The notes under the pieces are model-generated. The model saw nothing but the letters and a program-made list of their open reading frames with translations, had not been told where the DNA came from and searched no databases. DNA of 11,478 nucleotides, taken from an uncultured Collinsella sp. GTDB lineage: Bacteria > Actinomycetota > Coriobacteriia > Coriobacteriales > Coriobacteriaceae. Each line of letters starts with the position of its first letter. Position 1 is the first letter of the stretch. Position numbers and translations under genes: made by a program. The stretch spans positions 1 through 11,478 of the forward strand of contig CATWSG010000034.1 in assembly GCA_958353395.1 (NCBI GenBank), given 5' to 3'. This document shows positions 5,515-11,478 of this stretch, in pieces.

Positions 5515-5554
5515 CTAAAATACGTTCGAGGCACCAAACGATGCCTCGAACGTA
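5515..5554 (-). terminator. Terminator-like hairpin between rel and the hydrolase gene
   Basis: Perfect 13-bp arms (5542-5554 and 5521-5533, TACGTTCGAGGCA and its complement) enclose an 8-nt loop and are followed on the minus strand by TTTTA just before the AAGGAGG SD of the next gene. The T-run is short, so termination may be partial. The element could set a lower level for the hydrolase than for rel, or act as an mRNA-stability hairpin. Confidence 0.65.
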
Positions 5555-5587
5555 ACCAATATCTATGATGCTGAGAGGCTCTCGCAC

Positions 5588-7948
5588 CTACACACGGCGC
5601 TTGAGCTGAGCTCCGCCTTCGCCGGGCATAAGACGGCGAGCGTCGTAGACCGAATCGACACTGCTGATGGAAGCCAGCAGCGGATCCAGACCACTCGCGT
5701 CCGAGATCTCGACCATAAAGCGCAGGGTTGCAATACCCTCGCGGTTGGTCGACGTGGCGGCAGAAAGGATATTGCCGCCCGCATCGCCAATGGCAATGGT
5801 GACATCCTTGAGCAGGCCCATACGGTCCAAGCACTCGACCACGATCTCGACCTGGAAGAGGGTGTCGGCAGCGCCGTCCCACTCCACATCGATCATGCGC
5901 TCGGGATGTTCCATAAGACCCTTGACGTTGGGGCAGTTGGCGCGATGTACCGAAACGCCACGACCGCGCGTGATGAAGCCGACGATGTCGTCGCCCGTCA
6001 CGGGATTGCAGCAATGAGCCAGACGGACCAGCAGGCCGCTGTTGCTCTCGCCCTTGACGATAATGCCGTTACTTGCGCTCTTGCCGCGCTTTTGCGGCTT
6101 GCGGTTGGAGCCGCGAGCAGGCTGTTTCACAACCTCGGCGATAGCCTCGGCCTTGGTGAGCTGTTCCTCGGGCTTGGGGTCCAAGATTTGCTCGACCTTA
6201 TTGCCCACAGCGCGCGGGGCAACCTTGCCGGCGCCGACGGCGGCAAACAGGTCCTCGAGCTGCTTGAAGTTAAACTGCTCCGCTACGGCGTTGAGCGCAC
6301 GCGTCGAACGCGGCGTAGAAATGCCATAGCCACGCTTCCGCAGGTCCTTGGCCAGCATATCGCGGCCGGCAGCAGCGTCGTCATCCTTGGTCGCAGCGGC
6401 AAAATAGCGGCGGATCTTTGACTTGGCGGAAGGCGTCTTAACGATCTTGAGCCAATCACGCGACGGCTTGGAACTCTTGTTAGTCAGGATTTCGACACGG
6501 TCACCCGTCTTAATCTCGTGCGTGAGCGGAGCCACCGCACCGTTGATTTTGGCGCCGACGCAATGGTTTCCCACCTCGGTGTGAACGGCATAGGCAAAGT
6601 CGAGCGGCGTGGAGCCGGCACGAAGCGCCATGACCTCGCCCTTGGGCGTAAAGACGAAGATCTCCTGATCGAAGAGGTCGACCTTCAGCGAATGCAGGTA
6701 TTCCTTGGCGTCGGTGATCTCATCAGACGCAGCCCAATCGAGTGAATGCTTGAGCCAGTTGATCTGGTCGTCCAAACGTTGAGCGTCATTGGTCTTGGAA
6801 GCAGACGATCCGCCCGACTTCTTGTATAGCCAGTGGGCGGCAATGCCGTACTCGGCCTGCTCATGCATCTCGTAGGTTCGAATCTGAATCTCGAGCGGAC
6901 GGGCCGTGGGGCCGATGACCGTCGTGTGGAGCGACTGGTAGTTATTGACCTTGGGCATGGCGATATAGTCTTTAAAGCGACCGGGCATGGGGTGCCACAG
7001 CGTATGCACCGCGCCGAGCGTGGAGTAGCAATCGCGCACCGAATGCGTGATGACACGCAGTGCCACCAGGTCGTAGATCTCGGAGAATTCCTTGCCCTTG
7101 CGCTTCATCTTTTGGTAGATGGACCAATAGTGCTTGGAACGGCCGTTAATCTGGAAGTCCTCCAGGCCAATGCGGTTGAGTTCGTCGGTGAGTGTCTTGA
7201 TGGTCTCGGCCAGATAGCGCTCACGGACCTCGCGCGACTCCGCCACCATGCGCGCGATGCGCTGGTAGGCGTCGGGTTCAAGGTAGAAGAAGGACAGGTC
7301 CTCGAGCTCCCATTTAATGGAGCTCATGCCCAGACGGTCGGCCAGGGGCGCATACACGTCCATGGTCTCGCGAGCCTTAAACAGGCGACGATCCTCGCGC
7401 AGGGCTGCCAGCGTTCGCATGTTGTGCAGACGGTCGGCAAGTTTAACGATGATGACGCGGATGTCCTTGGACATGGCGAGGAACATCTTGCGCAGCGTGA
7501 GGGCCTGCTTCTCGTCCATGCTGTCGACTTCGATGTTGGTGAGCTTGGTCACGCCATCGACGAGCTCGGCCACCGTATCGCCAAACAGGCCGGAAACATC
7601 GGCAAGCGAGGTCTCTGTATCCTCAACGGTATCGTGCAGCAGCGCGGCGCACACCACATCGCAGTCCATCTTGAGATCGGCCAAAATGATGGCAACCTCG
7701 ACGGGATGGTTAATGTACATCTCGCCCGAGCGGCGCTTTTGGTTGCAGTGCTTCTCGGCGGCAAAGCAGTAGGCCTGCTCCACCTTGGAGAAGTCGTCCT
7801 CATTCATATATTTGAGGCACAGGCGCTCCAGCTTGTCGTAGCTGTCAGCCACAATCTCGGGCGGCAGCTCATCGGCATGCTTATAGTGCTCCATCTCCGA
7901 AAACGGCTGGAGGGTGGAATCATGGGCGGTACGGGCTGCGGCATCCAT
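5588..7948 (-). CDS. rel: Bifunctional (p)ppGpp synthetase/hydrolase (RelA/SpoT family)
   Basis: The 786-residue protein is a full-length Rel, the ribosome-associated enzyme that makes and degrades the alarmone (p)ppGpp. The HD hydrolase domain is intact (His81, HDTVED 105-110, KLADRLHNMRTL 169-180). The synthetase domain follows: GRSKHYWSIYQK (269-280), YDLVALRVI, KDYIAMPKVNNYQSLHTTV and LEIQIRT. RFKD at 324-327 is the RxKD form associated with bifunctional enzymes rather than the ExDD of synthetase-only RelA. Next come a TGS domain (about 424-487), a helical region, the conserved cysteine segment AHCCNPV...HRANCPN (646-672) and a C-terminal ACT domain (about 698-772). AAGGGGA lies 8 bases before the ATG, overlapping the end of recJ (15-bp gap), so the two are probably cotranscribed and perhaps coupled. 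It is expected to sense uncharged tRNA on stalled ribosomes. Confidence 0.97.
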   Translation of the reverse strand: MDAAARTAHDSTLQPFSEMEHYKHADELPPEIVADSYDKLERLCLKYMNEDDFSKVEQAYCFAAEKHCNQKRRSGEMYINHPVEVAIILADLKMDCDVVCAALLHDTVEDTETSLADVSGLFGDTVAELVDGVTKLTNIEVDSMDEKQALTLRKMFLAMSKDIRVIIVKLADRLHNMRTLAALREDRRLFKARETMDVYAPLADRLGMSSIKWELEDLSFFYLEPDAYQRIARMVAESREVRERYLAETIKTLTDELNRIGLEDFQINGRSKHYWSIYQKMKRKGKEFSEIYDLVALRVITHSVRDCYSTLGAVHTLWHPMPGRFKDYIAMPKVNNYQSLHTTVIGPTARPLEIQIRTYEMHEQAEYGIAAHWLYKKSGGSSASKTNDAQRLDDQINWLKHSLDWAASDEITDAKEYLHSLKVDLFDQEIFVFTPKGEVMALRAGSTPLDFAYAVHTEVGNHCVGAKINGAVAPLTHEIKTGDRVEILTNKSSKPSRDWLKIVKTPSAKSKIRRYFAAATKDDDAAAGRDMLAKDLRKRGYGISTPRSTRALNAVAEQFNFKQLEDLFAAVGAGKVAPRAVGNKVEQILDPKPEEQLTKAEAIAEVVKQPARGSNRKPQKRGKSASNGIIVKGESNSGLLVRLAHCCNPVTGDDIVGFITRGRGVSVHRANCPNVKGLMEHPERMIDVEWDGAADTLFQVEIVVECLDRMGLLKDVTIAIGDAGGNILSAATSTNREGIATLRFMVEISDASGLDPLLASISSVDSVYDARRLMPGEGGAQLKRRV

Positions 7949-7963
7949 CGAGGTCCCCTTCCC

Positions 7964-10900
7964 CTAGGCCCGCGGTACGATCGGGCGGTTAACTTTGGCT
8001 AGCATATCAGAAGCGCACGAATCGAGCGCCCAGCTCCGGAAAGCCGAAAACTCCATGCGCGAGCGCAAGCCCTCCAAATAGCGAATTGACCTACTCAATT
8101 GCACGCGGCCGGGGTTTTCGGCCATCGCGATGCGACGGGTGTCGTCAAACCCCGAAACTCGACAAAAACCAAGCTCTTCGAAGATTCCCAGGCCGCTTTC
8201 CACCGAACGCTCGTCGACCGGCGTGCGAGCATCGATGGCAAGGCACATCTGTGCGATGTCGATATCGCTCGCGCTAAAGGAATCGTCCCCGGTTTTGCCG
8301 CGGTTGGAGCGCCACATGGTCTGCAGCGCGCGATAGAGCGTGACGAGCTCGTCGCGCTCGGGCGCATAGCAGTCGAGTAGGCGCTCGTTAATGCGGGCGT
8401 CGCGCGACGAATAGAGCAGATGGATCACGGCGGGCTGGCCATCGCGACCGGCACGGCCGCTCATCTGGTTAAACTCAATGCCGCCAAACGGCATGTGATA
8501 GAGCACGACATGGCGAATATCGGGAAGGTTGACGCCCTCGCCAAAGGCAGATGTCGAGACGATGCAGCTGAGGCTTCCGTCTCGGAATGCTTCCTCCACG
8601 CGACGGCGATCGGAACGCGCAAGCCCCGCGTTATAGAACGCGATATGGGTTGCGCAATCGGGCACACGCTTGCGCAACGTCTTGGCGAGCGCCACGGACT
8701 GGTCGCGCGAATTGACGTAGATGACGGTCTTTTCCCCCGTCGCCACAATCGACACCAAACGGTTCTCGCGACTTGCAAGATCACGGTCGTCCTCGAGCCG
8801 CAGGTTCTCGCGCACCGTCTCGTCGACCACCGTGCGAGTGATCGGCAGCATGCGGGCAAGCTCGGCCACGACCGGAGCCGTCGCGGTGGCCGTCGCAGCC
8901 ATAACGACCGGGTCGCCCAGGGCTTTGAGGATATCGGGCATGTCGAGATAGGCGCTGCGGTCGCCGCCCTTGGCAAGGCCGGCGTGGTGCGCCTCGTCGA
9001 TAACGACAAAGCCGATGCGGCCCGAACGTGCGAAGCGGTCACGGTGGATAGATAGGAACTCGGGCGTCGTGAGCACGATACCGGTGCGGCCCGAAGCTAG
9101 GCCGGCGAACACATCATCGCGTGCGGCCTCCACGGTCTCGCCGGTCAGCACGCCAACACCAATACCGAGCGCTGCCATCGTCGACGAGAGGTGATAGGCC
9201 TGGTCGGCAACGAGCGCACGCAGCGGATAGACAAAGATGCTCGAACGTCCGCGAAGCACCGCCTCACGCGCGGCATGCACATGGAAGATGAGCGACTTGC
9301 CGCGCCCCGTTCCCATAACGGCCAGAACACTTTGGTGATCGGCCAGGGCATCGAGCGCCTCGACCTGCGCGCGATGTGGCTGGTTCGAGCCGATAAAGCT
9401 ATGGATAAGCGAGCGCGTCAGCTCGGTATAGGAAAGCTGGGCGAGCGTCTCGCGCTTGCGCGACTCCAAGCGCAGGCCGGAATCCGCCGGCTGCACGCCA
9501 CGACGAAGCTCGCATGCCGGATCGTCGACGCTGGGCAGCGTGGTATCGCGGACCAGAACATCCTTGACCATGAGCTTGGGCTTCACACGACCCTGCCAAT
9601 GCTCGGCAACGGCCTCGAACACCAAGTCGACAGCGCTATCGCAGTTGATGAGCTTATCGATTTGCGGCACGCGGAACATAATAGCCGGCACACTCGCGGC
9701 GCCATCGGTCGCCACAAAGCGCATGTGCTCGCCGGTCTTACCCACCACGGCGCGATCACACATCGTCACGCCCTCGGCAGCCAGCAGCGGCACCTTATTA
9801 CCCTGGCCAAACGGCTCAAGGCGGGAAATCTGCTCGATGGTCTCGATATGCAATTCGGAAAGGTCGACCGTGGCGGCAACCTCGTCGGTGTCCTCAAAGT
9901 CCTCGGCGGGAAGCTCGGACAACACGACGGAAAGGCGACGGCGGAACTCATCGAGCTTGGATGCCTCGATGGTCACACCCACCGCACCGGCATGTCCGCC
10001 GCGACGAATCATCAGGTCGGAACAGCGTTCGATGGCGTCAAACAGGTTAACTTTGCCCACCGAGCGACCAGAGCCGCGCGCGATACCGTCCTCGATCGAG
10101 AACAGCAGCGCCGGCACGTGGTAGCGGTTGGTCAGACGGCTTGCCACGATGCCCTTGACGCCCTCGTGCCAACCTTCGCCGCCCACGACGATCGCGCGTC
10201 CGCCGTCATAGGTCTCCTCGACCTTTGCCATGGCATCGCGCGTGAGCTCCGCCTCGATCTCACGGCGCTGGCGGTTGATTTCCTCGAGCTCAGCCGCCAG
10301 TGCGCTTGCTTCGATGGGATCGCGGGCAAGCAGCAGGTCGAGCGCCAGCTTGGGATCAGCCATGCGACCGGCAGCGTTTAAGCGGGGAATGAGCGAGAAT
10401 GACAGGCCATCCGCCGTAATGCTCGAAAGGTCCGCCTTGGCGAGCGCGGCAAGCGCGATATAGCCCGGGCGAGCGGTTACGCGCATCTGCTGGATGCCCT
10501 CGGCAACCAGCGCGCGATTCTCGGGCGTGAGCGGCATCATGTCGGACACGGTGCCCAGCGCCGCGACCTCGATTAGCGAACGCCAATACGACGGCTTGCC
10601 CAGACGTTCGCCCAGGACTTGCACCAACTTGAGTGCCACGCCGGCACCGGCAAGCTCACGCGAAGGACCATCGTCATCGAGCTTAGGGTCGGTCAGGGGT
10701 ACGCCCTGCGGCACCTGATCGGAGGGCTCGTGATGGTCCGTGACCACCAAATCGATCCCCAGGCTCTTCAGATAGGAAACCTCTTCCTTGGCGGCAATGC
10801 CGTTATCGACGGTCACGATCAGCTGGGGGCGAGCGAGCTCGTTAACGCGGTCGAGCGCCGCGCGCGAAAGACCGTAGCCCTCATCAAAGCGATGCGGAAT

Positions 10901-11251
10901 AAACGGCGTGACATCGGCGCCAAACGTGCGCAGCGCCTCGGTCAACAGGCAGGTCGACGTAATACCGTCAACGTCAAAATCGCCAAAGACTGCAATGTGC
11001 TCGTGGTTGCGAATAGCACGCTCGACGCGGTCGGCAACGACCGACATGCCCGGGATAATGAGTGGGTCGGCCCAGTCGCGATCGAGCGAAGGCGTCAAAA
11101 ACAATTGGCCCTCTTTGATTGAGCCAATGCCGTGCGCGACCATAATGCGCGCCACCAGCCCGGGAATGCCCAGACCAGCCGAAAGCTCCTTTTCGAGCTC
11201 GGGGTTTTGCTGAGCGACCGCCCAGCGATGCGTCGTCTTAAGCGATGACAT
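7964..11251 (-). CDS. recJ: RecJ exonuclease fused to a superfamily 2 (RecQ-like) helicase
   Basis: The 1095-residue protein is about twice the size of E. coli RecJ. Residues 1-570 are a complete RecJ, the 5'-3' single-strand-specific exonuclease: FGDFDVDG (89-96), VTVDNGI (146-152), the DHH motif TDHHEP (171-176), GSGRS (393-397), DHHA1 GGHAGAVG (418-425) and an OB-like segment (LEPFGQGNKVPLL, 478-490). Residues about 600-960 are a helicase: a motif-0-like FIGSNQPHRAQ, Walker A MGTGRGKS (646-653), DEAH (752-755), TATAT (786-790), STSAFGEGVNLP (899-910) and QMSGRAGRDG (929-938). A winged-helix-like tail (about 990-1085) resembles the RecJ C-terminal domain of Firmicutes. No RecQ zinc site or HRDC domain is seen. 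All nuclease and helicase motifs look intact. The ATG at 11251, with GGGGGTGGG upstream, is preferred over the GTG at 11296. Coupled resection and unwinding is the inferred role. Confidence 0.93.
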   Translation of the reverse strand: MSSLKTTHRWAVAQQNPELEKELSAGLGIPGLVARIMVAHGIGSIKEGQLFLTPSLDRDWADPLIIPGMSVVADRVERAIRNHEHIAVFGDFDVDGITSTCLLTEALRTFGADVTPFIPHRFDEGYGLSRAALDRVNELARPQLIVTVDNGIAAKEEVSYLKSLGIDLVVTDHHEPSDQVPQGVPLTDPKLDDDGPSRELAGAGVALKLVQVLGERLGKPSYWRSLIEVAALGTVSDMMPLTPENRALVAEGIQQMRVTARPGYIALAALAKADLSSITADGLSFSLIPRLNAAGRMADPKLALDLLLARDPIEASALAAELEEINRQRREIEAELTRDAMAKVEETYDGGRAIVVGGEGWHEGVKGIVASRLTNRYHVPALLFSIEDGIARGSGRSVGKVNLFDAIERCSDLMIRRGGHAGAVGVTIEASKLDEFRRRLSVVLSELPAEDFEDTDEVAATVDLSELHIETIEQISRLEPFGQGNKVPLLAAEGVTMCDRAVVGKTGEHMRFVATDGAASVPAIMFRVPQIDKLINCDSAVDLVFEAVAEHWQGRVKPKLMVKDVLVRDTTLPSVDDPACELRRGVQPADSGLRLESRKRETLAQLSYTELTRSLIHSFIGSNQPHRAQVEALDALADHQSVLAVMGTGRGKSLIFHVHAAREAVLRGRSSIFVYPLRALVADQAYHLSSTMAALGIGVGVLTGETVEAARDDVFAGLASGRTGIVLTTPEFLSIHRDRFARSGRIGFVVIDEAHHAGLAKGGDRSAYLDMPDILKALGDPVVMAATATATAPVVAELARMLPITRTVVDETVRENLRLEDDRDLASRENRLVSIVATGEKTVIYVNSRDQSVALAKTLRKRVPDCATHIAFYNAGLARSDRRRVEEAFRDGSLSCIVSTSAFGEGVNLPDIRHVVLYHMPFGGIEFNQMSGRAGRDGQPAVIHLLYSSRDARINERLLDCYAPERDELVTLYRALQTMWRSNRGKTGDDSFSASDIDIAQMCLAIDARTPVDERSVESGLGIFEELGFCRVSGFDDTRRIAMAENPGRVQLSRSIRYLEGLRSRMEFSAFRSWALDSCASDMLAKVNRPIVPRA

Positions 11252-11303
11252 AGGCACCCACCCCCGATAGGGGCAGGTCGCCGCGATACCTCTCACGGTT
11301 CAT
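11238..11303 (-). CDS. Possible 21-codon leader ORF overlapping the recJ start
   Basis: The frame MNRERYRGDLPLSGVGAYVIA runs from an ATG at 11303, with AGAGGA nine bases upstream, to TAA at 11238-11240, overlapping the recJ ATG by 14 bases. Its SD is better spaced than that of recJ. It could couple translation to recJ or be chance. An alternative recJ start (GTG 11296) lies inside it in another frame. No function is assigned to the peptide. Confidence 0.3.
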   Translation of the reverse strand: MNRERYRGDLPLSGVGAYVIA

Positions 11304-11359
11304 AGCGATGAGTCCTCTGTGTATGCCCGCTTCGGCAGGCAGATCTGTTGAACGGATTT

Positions 11360-11365
11360 ATTATA
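11360..11365 (-). promoter_or_regulatory. Probable -10 box for recJ-rel
   Basis: A perfect TATAAT on the minus strand lies 57 bases before the candidate leader ORF and about 109 before the recJ ATG. The sequence 16-18 bases upstream (around CGATTTG) is a poor -35, so an activator may help or the promoter may be weak. No SOS-type operator was recognised. The rest of 11304-11478 shows no gene on either strand that I can support. Confidence 0.5.
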
Positions 11366-11462
11366 CCGTGCGGCGCGGACGCAAATCGCCGCAGCATGCC
11401 GCGGTTTCGGTAAACGATGCCGGCCTTGATTATCGACTTTATCCGAACACCTCCCACATTCA

Positions 11463-11478
11463 TCCGCACATGTGCGGA
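11463..11478. repeat. 16-bp perfect palindrome at the right edge
   Basis: TCCGCACATGTGCGGA is fully self-complementary and is cut by the window edge, so a longer palindrome is possible. It could be a regulator site for a gene beyond the window or part of a terminator. The heptamer TCCGCAC also forms the arms of a hairpin at 135-151. Confidence 0.5.

Noticed and set aside
5521..5554. LexA/SOS operator in the GTTCGAG...CTCGAAC arms
   Set aside because: The half-sites are oriented and spaced as a hairpin (13-bp arms, 8-nt loop), not as the GAAC-N4-GTTC core of an SOS box, and the site lies after rel rather than at a promoter.
6833..8002. 389-codon plus-strand open frame opposite rel
   Set aside because: It is antisense to the rel coding region, which has clear catalytic motifs. 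High-GC genes commonly leave long open frames on the opposite strand, and its translation has no recognisable domain or SD.
9191..10381. 396-codon plus-strand open frame opposite recJ
   Set aside because: Antisense shadow of the RecJ-helicase gene. The histidine- and arginine-rich translation is typical of reverse reading of high-GC coding sequence.
11294..11478. Minus-strand frame open from the right edge to 11294
   Set aside because: It stays open for about 61 codons but contains the TATAAT promoter and has no protein-like pattern. It is in a different frame from recJ.

Overview
The window is compact, high-GC chromosomal DNA from a bacterium. Every confidently assigned gene reads from right to left on the minus strand. 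High GC, strong Shine-Dalgarno (SD) sites, factor-independent terminators, a long bifunctional Rel, and a RecJ fused to a helicase together suggest a gut actinobacterium of the class Coriobacteriia (Collinsella-like). That placement is inference from gene content and style; no marker gene settles it here.

Layout in the direction of transcription (right to left): (1) A repair and stress block: a RecJ nuclease-helicase fusion (7964-11251), a bifunctional (p)ppGpp synthetase/hydrolase (5588-7948) starting 15 bp after it, and a metallo-beta-lactamase-fold hydrolase (4816-5499) separated from rel by a strong hairpin. (2) A class II fructose-bisphosphate aldolase (3755-4621) with its own extended -10 promoter, ending at a 92-bp near-perfect inverted repeat. 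(3) A cytosolic transglutaminase-like protein of unknown role (2069-3502). (4) tRNA-Leu(CAA) (1943-2029) with its terminator, followed by a second, partial copy of the tRNA 3' end plus terminator. (5) The translation operon infC-rpmI-rplT (IF3, L35, L20; 309-1493) behind a structured leader that looks like a transcription attenuator, ending at a 12-bp-stem terminator. (6) A left edge (1-250) that may hold the 3' end of a convergent plus-strand gene.

How the parts work together: infC-rpmI-rplT is the classic autoregulated IF3/L35/L20 operon. Two features fit that mode of control: an intrinsic terminator directly before infC, and an SD placed so that it selects an AUA rather than an AUG start. 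The recJ-rel-MBL order resembles the recJ-apt-rel-dtd neighbourhood of Firmicutes, with apt and dtd absent. It links DNA repair, stringent response and a small hydrolase.

The points most worth a second look are the RecJ-helicase fusion, the infC leader and non-AUG start, the duplicated tRNA-Leu 3' end (attachment-site-like), and the long inverted repeat after fba. I saw no CRISPR array, insertion sequence, toxin-antitoxin pair or defence locus.
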